DNA from: Pseudeuparius sepicola
Lineage: Eukaryota; Arthropoda; Insecta; Coleoptera; Anthribidae
NCBI GenBank assembly: GCA_963920635.1
Contig: OY987300.1
Span: forward strand, 59,310,915-59,374,914
Direction of reading: 5' to 3'
DNA: 64,000 nucleotides
A program made the position numbers and the translations under genes. Of this stretch, positions 47,033 to 57,015 are shown piece after piece; the stretch's first letter is position 1; every line of letters begins with the position of its first letter. The notes under the pieces were generated by a model. It was not told where the DNA came from, made no database searches, and saw only the letters and a program-made list of their open reading frames with translations.

Positions 47033-47470
47033 GCAGAGCATATAAAACATGCAGCAGCATAACCTCCCCATGGTGGGAAAATTCTGCGCACTGTTCGCGC
47101 AGCCGCCATTTGGGAATAGATTCTGTCAAATGAATGCAATGTCGGGGCGATTGGACAGTTCTTTTTTGGCTGTATGAGAGATATTACAGTGCCGTGGGGT
47201 GTGCTTTTTTTGTAAATTGTACTTTGTGCTAGTATCTTTAAATAAAGAATCCCAGGGAGGAGTCAAAGCTCTATGTGTATTAAAATTCCGAAATAATTTC
47301 TCCTGCTTGTGCTTACCACACATGTTTTACTAATACTACTCTGTATTTCTGAATTGATTTTCCCGAATACACCTTTCACTTATATTCCCCCAATATGGCG
47401 ACAAAGTCATTGAATTTGCGGATGATTTCTCAAGAGTAAGTTATACTGCTGGTTGTTTTATATGCTCTGC
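47033..47470. mobile_element. MITE-like element with 17-bp inverted ends
   Basis: GCAGAGCATATAAAACA at the left is exactly mirrored at 47454-47470. The 438-bp interior has no supported frame. No clear target duplication was found. Confidence 0.55.
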
Positions 47471-47518
47471 TGCAAGGCCTAGATCTTTGTCCCTCCTCTA
47501 ATTCTGTTGGTGATTGAA

Positions 47519-47540
47519 CCTAACCCTAACCTAACCTAAA
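47519..47540. repeat. Short interstitial telomere-type repeat
   Basis: Four near-perfect CCTAA units follow each other (one with an extra C), matching the insect TTAGG telomere repeat on the other strand. Confidence 0.6.
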
Positions 47541-48790
47541 TATCTTGTGGGTGATTGCATATGCACGTCGATGGAAGAATCAATCAAGTAGAGCCGAATC
47601 CTTTTCGAATCCTACAATCGGGCGGATCTACTTTTCGAATATTTTGATGCAGACCTGTGACAGCTGATACACAATAAGTATATTGAATACGCCATTGAAT
47701 ATAAGAAATACCTATAGGCTCAATGCTAAACTAGGTAGTCTATGGGCCATGCCAACAATGAACAAGAACAAAGAACAAGGCAGTGTACACCCGGTGGCTA
47801 GCACCGTTCACATGGTGACGATGGCCCATTCGTTACCTTAATTCTAATAGGGCGAATCCCACAAAAATTGAAAAATGAGATTTTGGTGAATAATATATGT
47901 CTTAAAGCTCAGACAACGACAAATAATTCTTGTTGGTGCCTTCTAATAGGACGTATAAAAATCAGCTGATGTATGTATTTCTAAGAGGACCTATCCCGCC
48001 GTTTCTTACGGGCAGTTGTGCTGTATGCATGGTGCGGTTAAGTTAATTGATTAAATGTAAGTATTATAAATACTTTGTAGAAATGTTGTGCTTGCTGTAG
48101 ATAGCCGATTTGTGTGAAAAATATTCCTTATTTTATTTCAAAAACCCTTTTTAAATACGTCGTTAGATATACGACCTATTGTGACGATGGTATTGTGGAG
48201 ATCTCAACCCTTTGTGGTGGTAGTTGGCGAGCGGTAATACAGGGTGAGCCACAATTTATTTTCTTTTGGTGTGGGCCTAAGGGTAAATAACGGAGACATA
48301 GGGTAATTTTAACCTATTTATTGAAAACAAGCACTTCTAGGGAATATAATAAAATTATTTATAATATTGGTTATTAAATATAGACTAGAATTACACTCGT
48401 CCGTTCGGCTAAACTTGCCGCTAGGAAAATTAGCGTTTATAAAGGTTTCGACAATTTTATCTAAAATAATAAAAAAAAATTAAGAGCTAGATCTTATCGC
48501 AATTGTTAAATTAGAGCAAAAATTACAAAATTAATTAATTCAAAGGGTGGAAGTTTCAATTTGTTCCCAAAATTTAGCTTAGCAAAATAACTAACGTTAC
48601 AAAAACATGACGCATAACTTGGTGCTAGAATATTTAAATTAATTGGCTTAAAATAACTGGAGATTTTCAACTAAAATAATTTAAATCAAATAAAATCAAA
48701 TAAATCCAAATAAGAGGCACTCAGGGTTTAAAACTTACAAAAAATTCAAGATCGCTTACTTTTAGGTCGGTCAATAAGTAGAGATACTAA
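47541..48790. other. Non-coding DNA, probable left border zone of the Maverick
   Basis: No frame is supported. The Maverick's left terminus should lie in the right part of this stretch or just beyond it, but its inverted repeat cannot be matched because the other terminus is outside the window. Confidence 0.35.
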
Positions 48791-48838
48791 GAGAGCACCA
48801 GACCAGACTTGTCGAAACCTGTCTGGTCTGGTACTCTC
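48791..48838. repeat. Hairpin near the left side of the Maverick
   Basis: Seventeen pairs with one mismatch form a stem (inner part ACCAGACCAGAC against GTCTGGTCTGGT) with a 12-nt loop. It lies about 100 bp upstream of the first Maverick gene and just before its TATA box. Confidence 0.75.
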
Positions 48839-48886
48839 CTAGGTTTTGCCCGTCTCCCCACTCTCTCCCCACTCCTATTGAAACAG

Positions 48887-48895
48887 CTATATAGG
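48887..48895 (+). promoter_or_regulatory. TATA box of the first Maverick gene
   Basis: CTATATAGG lies 46 nt before the ATG at 48941. The identical nonamer occurs at 53082-53090, 50 nt before the polymerase ATG, which supports it as a shared promoter element. Confidence 0.6.
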
Positions 48896-48940
48896 AGAGG
48901 TTCAACTAAGATCTCATCAGACACGCAGATCATTTACAAC

Positions 48941-49228
48941 ATGTCCTTCTTAAATAGTTTAAACAATTTGCTGGTGAAAAATCTGGTGAATGTTCGAGAT
49001 TTGGAAGTAAATAAAAAATTTGAGATCCAGTGTTTTAAGAGAATAAATACCAAGTTTGGGGAAAAGGTAGTGGTGGAATTTGCCGACTTCAAGACCATCC
49101 TGCCTCAGCGTTTTACGGAGCAATTAACTCAAGAGCGAATTGACGAATTGAATGGTGACAAAAGGTATTTTTTAACAAGCTTGGGGCCCGTCGGCAAGAC
49201 TACAAATATTATATTTTCTGAAGCATGA
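48941..49228 (+). CDS. Small OB-fold-like protein of the Maverick
   Basis: The ATG at 48941 opens 95 codons. The protein has an alternation of beta-like segments (KKFEIQCFKRINTKFGEKVV, VEFADFKTILPQRF, KRYFLTSLGPVGKTTNIIF) with the pattern basic-x-x-TKFG-x-x-VVVEF followed by LP-x-RF and a closing GP-x-GKT-like turn. I recall similar short proteins from arthropod Mavericks, where the layout suggests a single-stranded nucleic-acid-binding OB fold; this is inference. The G-x-GKT at the end lacks a Walker context and is unlikely to bind ATP. The frame is open upstream of the ATG, but the TATA box at 48887 favours this start. AATAAA occurs about 100 nt after the stop. Confidence 0.65.
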   Translation: MSFLNSLNNLLVKNLVNVRDLEVNKKFEIQCFKRINTKFGEKVVVEFADFKTILPQRFTEQLTQERIDELNGDKRYFLTSLGPVGKTTNIIFSEA

Positions 49229-49523
49229 GCGAGAGACTGCGGCGATATATGGAGGCACTCGAAGAGCTGAGACGCTTGATTATTATGTATGAACTAACTA
49301 AAAAGTTTAGAAATGTAAAGTTGTGAAAATAAAAAATATTATTTGTTCAAATCATAAAAAAAATGCCTAGCGAATTTCCCAAGGACAGTGAGAAAATATT
49401 CTACATAATATCCAATTAGACAATTGCTCTAAGAATATGCAAAAAAAAAGTAAAACATTTTTTGAAAAAGTAATTTTTATTTTTTTATTTAAAAAAATAT
49501 TGCCAATTGCCAATTGCTTTAAT

Positions 49524-49715
49524 TGCCACTTAGCCACTTAGCCACTTAGCCACTTAGCCACTTAGCCACTTAGCCACTTAGCCACTTAGCCACTTAGCCA
49601 CTTAGCCACTTAGCCACTTAGCCACTTAGCCACTTAGCCACTTAGCCACTTAGCCACTTAGCCACTTAGCCACTTGGCCCCCTTGGCCACTTGGCCACTT
49701 GGCCCCCTTGGCCCC
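49524..49715. repeat. 8-bp minisatellite (CCACTTAG)n
   Basis: About nineteen nearly perfect copies of CCACTTAG run from 49526, followed by G/C variants (CCACTTGG, CCCCCTTGG). The near-perfect phase indicates recent slippage growth. It lies between the OB-fold-like gene and the tRNA-like sequence. Confidence 0.95.
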
Positions 49716-49747
49716 CCCTCCCCCCATTAGTTTTGTTTTCAGTGCTC

Positions 49748-49824
49748 TGAAATACCCGGGGATTGAACCCGAGACACCTAGCTGGTAGCAAAAGACGCTT
49801 GTCTCTTAACCACGGCTGTATTTC
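49748..49824 (-). tRNA. tRNA-like sequence, probably not a working tRNA
   Basis: On the - strand, GAAATAC and GTATTTC form a perfect 7-bp acceptor stem. The T-arm TCGGG-TTCAATC-CCCGG is regular and directly joins the acceptor, and B box (GGTTCAATCCC) and A-box-like (CCGTGGTTAAGAG) promoter parts are present. The D-stem and anticodon stem do not close convincingly, so no anticodon can be read, and no TTTT terminator follows. It could be a decayed tRNA, a tRNA-mimic or the head of a tRNA-derived SINE. Confidence 0.4.
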
Positions 49825-49864
49825 CAAAGGGGTTTCTTGAAAATTTCTACCCTTTCTTATTCAG

Positions 49865-50019
49865 GTAGCGCGTTGAAGTCGCCTGCTTGGGGTATGCAAC
49901 GTGGGTGGGCCAGTAGGAGAAAGTATCAAACGCCGCGCTGCGGTGGTACAGTCAGCGGTACCGCTTCTCGGGGGATGCTGCCGCGGGCGTGCCGAGGGTA
50001 CAGTCTAGTCGGACGCTAG
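49865..50019 (+). CDS. Possible basic exon, first unit of the splice-acceptor array
   Basis: It follows a strong 3' splice-site-like sequence (CCCTTTCTTATTCAG, ending 49864) and reads about 50 codons to a TAG at 50017-50019. The product would be Arg/Gly/Ser-rich (RGWASRRKYQTPRCGG), GC-rich and CpG-rich, unlike nearby DNA. Adenoviruses and adintoviruses carry small arginine-rich core proteins, and this could be the end of such a protein, but I cannot find its first exon. It shares its GC-rich body and the closing CTTGGGTTGACTAT block with the next unit. Confidence 0.3.
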
Positions 50020-50107
50020 AATACCGCTCAGTCGGGGCTCCTCCGGTACAGTCCAGACAGGCAGGAAGAATAACCGCGCTTCGAACTGGACTCGACCTTA
50101 CGGTCTT

Positions 50108-50910
50108 GGGTTGACTATGGCTTATTTTTGGGCCCTTTATGGTTGTGTTATACAAAATTATTCGATATTTACAAATTTATTATAAAAATAGTTTTTTCTT
50201 TATGGTATTTTCAGAGAGTTCTATGGTATACAGAGTGTTTAACTCGGCGCTCTCATTCCAGAAGGTGGCGGACACGCGCCACGCGCTCCATCGAAGGTCG
50301 AGGCGCGGTTCCAGTCGACGTGCGGTACAGACGACGCTTCGGGCTGGAAGCTGTGGTCTTGGGTTGACTATAACTTATTTTTTGAACACTTTATGGTTGA
50401 GTTATATAAAATTATTCACTATTTATTATAAAAATCGTTTTTCGTTATATTTTCAGAGAGTTCTATGGTATACAGAGTGTTTAACTCAGCGCTCTCCAGA
50501 CTAATTATATTGGTTTCTATGCTTAAGAAACATTCTTGAAAATTAACTGGGGGCGACTATAGTTTATTTTTGAAAACATTACGGCTGTGTTATACAAATT
50601 ATTCTCTATTTATTATAAAAATCGTTTTTCTTTATATTTTCAGAGAGTTCTATGGTATACAGAGTGTTTAACTCAGCGCTCTCCAGACTAATTATATTGG
50701 TTTCTATGCTTAAGAAACATTCTTGAAAATTAACTGGGGGCGACTATAGTTTATTTTGAAAACTTTACGGCTGTGTTATACAAATTATTCTCTATTTATT
50801 ATAAAAATAGTTTTTTCTTTATATTTTCAGAGTTCTATGGTATACAGAGTGTTTGACTGAGCGCTCTCCAGACTAATTATATTGGTTTCTTTGTTTAAGA
50901 AACTGGAAAA
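50108..50910. repeat. Tandem array of 187-253 bp units, each with a 3' splice-site-like motif
   Basis: Four units start at 50108, 50361, 50551 and 50738. Each contains TTTATTATAAAAAT, a pyrimidine-rich run ending in TTTTCAG (50214, 50456, 50643, 50830), then GTTCTATGGTATACAGAGTG and GCGCTCTC. Unit 1 has an extra GC-rich, arginine-codon-rich insert (50266-50350, reading RRSHSRRWRTRATRS) that the later units lack. Units 2 and 3 are nearly identical. No 5' splice donor partner is evident. Confidence 0.85.
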
Positions 50911-51096
50911 TTAAAGGCTCAGAATGATTTTGTTAGATATTTAATGTGTGGAATGAAACAAGAGAAATATATTTATGTTTTATATTAAAAAAATATATAT
51001 ATACAATAAACACTAATTTCTAAATATATACACACTTACATCTAATTGGATAAAATAATGAAACTTATCTATACATATACGTATAACTAAATATAT

Positions 51097-51928
51097 TTAG
51101 GGGAGATTTTTTTTCATGCGTTCAAGTTTTTCAACTTCATTCATACATGAGGCACGCCCTTCTTTCGCACGATTATAAATGGCTTTTATTTTCAACATCC
51201 TCTTTTCACATTCATCCCACTCCCTTTGCATTCGATTCATCACACATTCAAACCTTCTCTTTTTTTCGTTTGCGTTTGAAATGCCCCCATCTGCCAACTC
51301 TCTCATATTCATAAATACTTCACTCACACTTTGATGCTGCTCGTTCACAAATCTCCCCTTTTCATTTAGCATTGTCAAATTCTTTCCCCCACGCGTTGTC
51401 TGTGACTCCTGGGAGGGTCGCTTCGCTACCAAATCGTCTGCCTCGTCGCTTAACCTCTTGCATGACGACCGCGATGAAGCCCTGGAGCCCCCACACCGGC
51501 TTTGATTATCTATCTGTGAGGAAGAAACCTTATTTGAAAATAGCGAATTTTATAAATGTTAGCTTACCTTTGACGATGCTGCCGGTGATGGAAGACGTCC
51601 AACTTCAAAATCGGAACCATAATCATCAAGAGCCATGTCGCAGAGTTGCTGGTTGGTGAGCCCTGCGATAAATGGCTCCTCCAGCAGACTCAACACGCTT
51701 GAGTTGAGATTGGGCAGCTATGAAAGGAAAACATTATATGGGAAAATACTGATTAATGCAAACTTACAGGTTCGGGGCAAATTGACGCCACAGCGTTGAC
51801 CGTCTCGTCGGCACTCCGAGTTGGCTACAAGTAAATGGGTTCAATGAGAATCGAATGAGAAATTAAATTAAAAAACTTACAGCTACCAAACGGCAATCAC
51901 TTAGAATTTTAATTTTTGATGATTCCAT
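51097..51928 (-). CDS. Four-exon Maverick gene for a coiled-coil protein of unknown function
   Basis: Four exons on the - strand join in phase 0 at GT-AG sites: 51881-51928, 51768-51824, 51568-51717 and 51097-51513. They give 223 codons plus stop with no break (48+57+150+417 nt). Introns are 54-56 and 50 nt, all with GTAAG donors and pyrimidine-rich acceptors. The protein starts MESSKIKILSDC, has an acidic stretch in exon 3 (CDMALDDYGSDFE), a Ser/Arg-rich basic patch (SRASSRSSCKRL) resembling a nuclear localisation signal, and a C-terminal coiled coil (FECVMNRMQREWDECEKRML). The acidic-basic-coiled-coil order is compatible with a transcription or core protein, but no family is recognised. Three direct repeats at 51950-52041 lie just upstream, in its promoter position. 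Confidence 0.75.
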
Positions 51929-51949
51929 ACTGTTCAAAGCGACGAAGCA

Positions 51950-52041
51950 CAGGTGAACTGAGTAAAAGCGGTTCGGAACACGGGTGAACTGAGTAAAAGC
52001 GGCTCGGAACACGACTGTGAAACACGGGTGAACTGAAGAGG
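51950..52041. repeat. Upstream direct repeats, possible regulatory array
   Basis: ACAGGTGAACTGAGTAAAAG, then ACGGGTGAACTGAGTAAAAG with GCGG(T/C)TCGGAACAC, and a third partial copy ACGGGTGAACTGAAGAGG. They lie within 120 bp upstream of the spliced gene's ATG on the - strand and would sit in its promoter or 5' UTR. Confidence 0.6.
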
Positions 52042-52301
52042 AAACGCGCCACGCATCGTGTGTATATCGGAACAGTGTTGCCAGTTTGGTAGATTTTTCC
52101 TGAACGTTAGGGAGACCCGCCCACCGGAGGCAACGTTGTCAGATTACCGAAAGTCCCCACCAACCCCGCCCCATCAGTGCCCTCCTACATGGTACCGCCC
52201 ACATCCCTTCTTTCCGCATAGTAAGAAGTATTGGAATATAAGAGTCATATCTTTGCTTTCAGTGATAGTTTCTACAAATCTTTAGTTTTCTGCAAATCGT
52301 A

Positions 52302-52829
52302 ATGTCTAACATCAGGTATATCATCGACGCTGATGGCTTTCAAGTTAGTGGAAAGTTCGTTATAAAAGAAATGTCGATATACGATATGAAATCGAGGGAA
52401 GTGACATCCAGGTATTATCGTGTGGGAAACTACCGCAGCCTATCTTCTAAGGATGCATGCACTGCTCGTTGGTTAACGATGAACTTGCACGGCTTGAAGT
52501 TTGAAGATTGTGCAACGGATGAAGCCCAGGAAAGTGCGTTAGAAGAGATTCGGCGTCTGGGGGAGTCCGCTGGCGATGAACTTATAGCTTACAAGGGAGG
52601 ACAAGTTGAAAGGAATCTGCTGCAGGCCGCGGGGTATGCCCATTTATCTTACAATATCGAGGATCTAGGCTGCCCCAAGTTCGACGTCCTTGTTCGGAAG
52701 CAGCAGAGGTTCTACGAGCGAGTGCGTGCAAACCAATGTGAGCGACACATCACGAGGCCTGGAAAAGCATTTCACTGCCCGAGGGTAGAACTAATGTTTT
52801 TTTCTGAATTTATAAGACGATGTAAATAA
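52302..52829 (+). CDS. Exonuclease-like (RNase H-fold) Maverick protein
   Basis: The ATG at 52302 opens 175 codons. The start YIIDADGFQVSGKFVIKEMS has the acidic residue followed by a GF and a KE dyad that I associate with DnaQ/RNase H-like proteins of arthropod elements. Later come LTMNLHGLKFEDC, then LIAYKGGQVERNLL and LGCPKFD, which fit the second and third strands of that fold. The catalytic set cannot be proved by eye and the function (nuclease) is inference. Its own TATA (AATATAAG, 52235) lies about 60 nt upstream, and AATAAA follows the stop at about 52848. Confidence 0.55.
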   Translation: MSNIRYIIDADGFQVSGKFVIKEMSIYDMKSREVTSRYYRVGNYRSLSSKDACTARWLTMNLHGLKFEDCATDEAQESALEEIRRLGESAGDELIAYKGGQVERNLLQAAGYAHLSYNIEDLGCPKFDVLVRKQQRFYERVRANQCERHITRPGKAFHCPRVELMFFSEFIRRCK

Positions 52830-53081
52830 TTTAGTTTTTGTGAAAATGTAAATAAAAATGTAAAGTTATTATGCTGTTTCATTTCCAGCAGAAAAGAATG
52901 ATTATGAAAAAAAGTAAATTTAAAAACTTTCCCGCTGCAGGAAAGACGTGCTTCGTGAAATTAATGTTTGTAGAAAATGGTAAAATGTTAAAATAAAAAA
53001 GGGAGCAAAAAAAAACCTTTTCTCAGATCCTGTTTTCATACTAAAATTTTGGAGAGGGGACCATCCTTCGACGCTCTTACC

Positions 53082-53090
53082 CTATATAGG
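53082..53090 (+). promoter_or_regulatory. TATA box of the Maverick DNA polymerase gene
   Basis: CTATATAGG, identical to the element at 48887-48895, stands 50 nt before the polymerase ATG. Confidence 0.6.
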
Positions 53091-53139
53091 TAGGAACTCT
53101 GCCTATTTCTAGCACACTGCTCTACTCATTGCTTCGAAG

Positions 53140-56100
53140 ATGATCGATGGTAATGAAATAGCTACAGAGAGCGACAAAACTGTAAAGGCATATGAGAAGG
53201 TGTTTAACATACTTAATGAAAGTGACAGACCTACACTTCCACAAGTATTACAACGTTGGCAGCAAAAGTTGCAATTGTCGGTGAGACAGCATTCCTCAGC
53301 ACTCCGATGTCATTTTCACCAAGGCACTTTGTCAAAGTTGCATGCCAATCTGCAACATCTCAAAAGACTTCAATTATACTTCAAAACATTATGCAAAACT
53401 GGATCTGGTAAGCAACACCTCAATAGAAGTCATCGAGTCAAATGGGTGGACGTTCAAGCAGCGTTCCAGAGTCGTCTTCGCACAGGTGTTATAGTAAATA
53501 TGAGGCACATCGATTTATTCCAGTTTTTTGACGATGCATTTATTCTTTTTAAGAGTCGCATAACTAGAACTTTAAATGCTTTTCACATTGTTAAGGTAAA
53601 TGCTGTTTTTAATGGTGAATTTGTTAAAATGTCTCAAGATACAATCATAAGTGACAACAAATGCTTCAACACAAAAAATGCTATAATTGACCAGGGGAGT
53701 GATTTAAAGTTGTGGTTTACAGATAATATAAAGGATAGGATTATAAAGAAGCTTGAAGATTTTCATGACAATGGATCGGGGTGGGCGTTACGCAAAATTT
53801 TGAGTTTAGTCATCAGTATAAATAAAGTTGAGATAGGAAACGGTGCTTCATATCTGCCACTCCCCGTTGAAATTTCCAAAAAACAAGCATGTGTCAATGT
53901 AAAAAATAGTGATGAAGCATGCTTCTTTTGGAGTGTTATTGCCGCTCTTTACCCCTCTCAAAAGCATATTGATCGGGTTAATTCATATCCTCACTACAGG
54001 CTGAAATTTAAATTAGATGATATAGACCTACCAATGCAATTATCTCAAATATCGAAATTCGAAAAATTAAATGAAATTTCTATAAATGTGTATATTTTGG
54101 AGTTGGTAAGTGAGACTCCACGTCAATTTATCACCTCTCCAGCTCGACTAACTAAAAATAAAATGGATAGACATGTGAATTTACTTCTAATTCAAAGTCA
54201 TTATTTTTTGAAAACTAGCGACTTTGAAGCACCGTCTGTCGACGATGCGCACGTTGATATAAAATACCATTATTGTTGGATTAAAGATTTATCTAGACTG
54301 ATTTCGAAACAGTCTAGTAAACATAACGGTAGAAAATTTATATGCGAGAGATGTTTAAATTACTTTTCATCGCAAGATAAGTTAGAAGAGCATACAGTTT
54401 ATTGCGAGCAAATAAATAATTGTAAAATCGAGTTTCCCAAAGAGAAGTTTATCGAATTTAAAAATTTTGTTAATAAAGAACGCACCCCATTCACCCTGTA
54501 TGCTGACTTTGAAGCAATGCTAAAACCCTGCGGAGATTCTGATGCTAGCCTAAAAACTGTTAAATATCAAAGACACGAAGCATTCAGTGCCGGTTATTAT
54601 TTCAAGTGCTCTTTTGACAACTCGCTCTCTTTCTACAAAGCTTATCGCGGGGGAGACTGTATGATATGGTTTGCCAATCAAATAGAGGAAATTGCTAAGT
54701 TTATATCATCCAAATTGAATCTTGTTGAACCTATGGATGAAGCCATAAGTCTTAAAGATGCCACCCCTAATTGTCACATTTGCGAGAAAAAATTCAATGT
54801 TAACGACATAATTGTACGTGACCACTGTCACCTGTCATCGATGTTTCGAGGTTATGCACATCAAGCGTGCAACTTAAATTATAAAAACTCGTTTGTAGTT
54901 CCCATCATTTTCCACAATCTTAGTGGGTATGACAGCCACTTTATAATACGAGAACTTGCCAAACGGAATCATGTCAACCTACTTCCTGTTAATAATGAAA
55001 AATATATAAGCTTTACAGTATTCGATAATGAAACAAATATTAAATTTCGGTTCATCGATTCTTTCAAGTTCTTGGCCTTTCCTCTCGACAAACTCGCATC
55101 ATCTCTAAATAGTTTCGAAAACACTAGAAATGAATTTCGATTGTCTTCCGAAAATTTTGACTTGTTAACTAGGAAAGGGGTTTTTTGTTATGATTATATC
55201 GATTCTCTGGAAAAATTGGAAGAAACCGCATTACCATCGATTCGACATTTTTATAACAAATTAAATGACACTAATATTAACGAGAAGGATTACGGACATG
55301 CGCAATTAATTTGGGAGAGGTTTGGTGTAAAAACCTTGGGTGAGTATTTAGATCTGTACTTAAAGACTGACGTGCTCTTGCTCACAGATATATTTGAACA
55401 CTTTAGAACGACTTGTCTTCAAAATTACGGTTTAGATCCTGCCTGGTACTATACTTTGCCTGGATTCAGTTGGGATTGCATGCTTCGATATACGAAATGT
55501 AAATTAGAAACCTTCCAAGATAGTGACATCTTAATGTTTTTCGAGAGGGCAATTCGAGGTGGGGTAAGCCAGGTAAGCCACCGCTTTTCTCAGGCCAACA
55601 ACAAATATATGGCAAACTATGATGCTAGTATGCCATCAAAATATATTCTTTATGCGGACGTTAACAACCTTTATGGCTGGGCAATGTGTGAACCCCTTCC
55701 TTACGGAGGATTTGAGTGGGCCTCCAACGATACTGACGTCACCAAGGTTGCTGACAATGCCGATGAAGGATATATTTTAGAAGTGGATTTGTCGTATCCC
55801 GATCATCTTCATGACCATCATAAAGATCTTCCTTTCGCACCTGAACATCGTAAACCTCCAGGTTCCAAAATAAAAAAGCTCATGACCACTCTCGATGATA
55901 AGAAGAATTATGTGATTCATTATAGAGCGCTTAAGCAAGCTTTACAACATGGTTTAATTCTGAAAAAAATTCACAAAGTTTTGAAATTTAAGCAGTCTAC
56001 CTGGTTAGCTCCCTATATACAACTCAATACCCACTTAAGAACTGTGACAACATTAGATTTTGAAAAAAATATAATGAAACTAATGAATAATGCAATCTAC

Positions 56101-56877
56101 GGCAAAACAATGCAAAATGTTAGAAAACATAGGATTGTGAGATTATTAAGGACGTGGGAGGGTAGATACGGCGCCAAAAATTTAATTTCTAGCCCTCGTT
56201 TTAGACATAGGATAATTTTTGAAGAGAATTTAATAAGTGTCGAATTAAATAAGACAAATATTATGTTTGATAAACCTCTGTACGTTGGGATGTCTATTCT
56301 GGACATATCAAAAACCTGTGTTTACGAATTTCACTATGACTTTATGTTGAAAACATTTTCACCAACTAACTGCTTATTATTATATACTGATACTGATAGT
56401 TTAGTTTACGAAATCCGCTGTGAGGACATGTTCGAGGATGTAATTAAGAATCATATTCATCGGTTTGACACTAGTGACTATCCTGCAGATAATCAATATG
56501 GAATTCCGCTTGTAAATAAGAAGGTGCCAGGACTGATGAAGGACGAATGAAATGGTCGTATTTTAACACATTTTGTTGGACTTAGATCTAAAATGTATAC
56601 TTATAAGGTTCAAGGAAAAAATTTGTGTGTTAAAAAATCCAAAGGTGTTAGAGGTAGTGTTGTAGCGAAGCAGATAACGTATCAAGATTATTTCGATTGT
56701 TTATTCGATAAGACAGAGAAAATTGTAAATCAACGATCTATACGATCGTTTTCTCATAACGTCTTTAGCATAAGTCAATCTAAGATTGGTTTAAATCCAT
56801 TTGACGATAAGCGATATTTAGTTGATAGTGTTTCAACCCTTCCTTGGGGTCATAAAGATGTACGTGTGGATGAATAA
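53140..56877 (+). pseudogene. polB: Maverick protein-primed family-B DNA polymerase, one in-frame stop
   Basis: The ATG at 53140 opens 1136 codons to a TGA at 56548-56550. The same frame then continues to 56877 with the usual C-terminal part of Maverick polymerases (GRILTHFVGLRSKM, LPWGHKD). Motifs in order, approximate residues: zinc finger FICERCLNYF at 401, exonuclease I LYADFEAML at 450, a CHICEKKF/DHCH zinc element at 545-570, exonuclease II HNLSGYDSHF at 595, exonuclease III YLKTDVLLL at 737, Pol A DVNNLYGWAM at 840, Pol B NNAIYGKTM at 980, and Pol C YTDTDSL at 1082. It would copy the element by protein priming. All catalytic motifs lie before the stop, which removes about 109 residues. 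A single substitution could account for it; read-through is possible but unsupported. AATAAA overlaps the final stop. Confidence 0.93.
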
Positions 56878-56949
56878 AAAATATATTTTACAAATAGTGT
56901 TTCATTCTCTTGTAGCCCCCCCACCCCTGACGTCCCACCGCCCAGTTTG

Positions 56950-56958
56950 TATATATAA
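56950..56958 (+). promoter_or_regulatory. TATA box of the CHHC zinc-finger gene
   Basis: TATATATAA lies 58 nt before the ATG at 57016, in the short gap after the polymerase's poly(A) signal. Confidence 0.6.
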
Positions 56959-57015
56959 CCGAGACATCGAGCTCATTCTGCAGTCTGAAAACTTGTAACA
57001 AGAGTTCGCAGCAAC

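Noticed and set aside
48241..48262. CAGGGTGAGCCACAATTTAT as a possible element terminus
   Set aside because: It resembles transposon ends starting CAGGGTG, but no inverted partner was found to the right.
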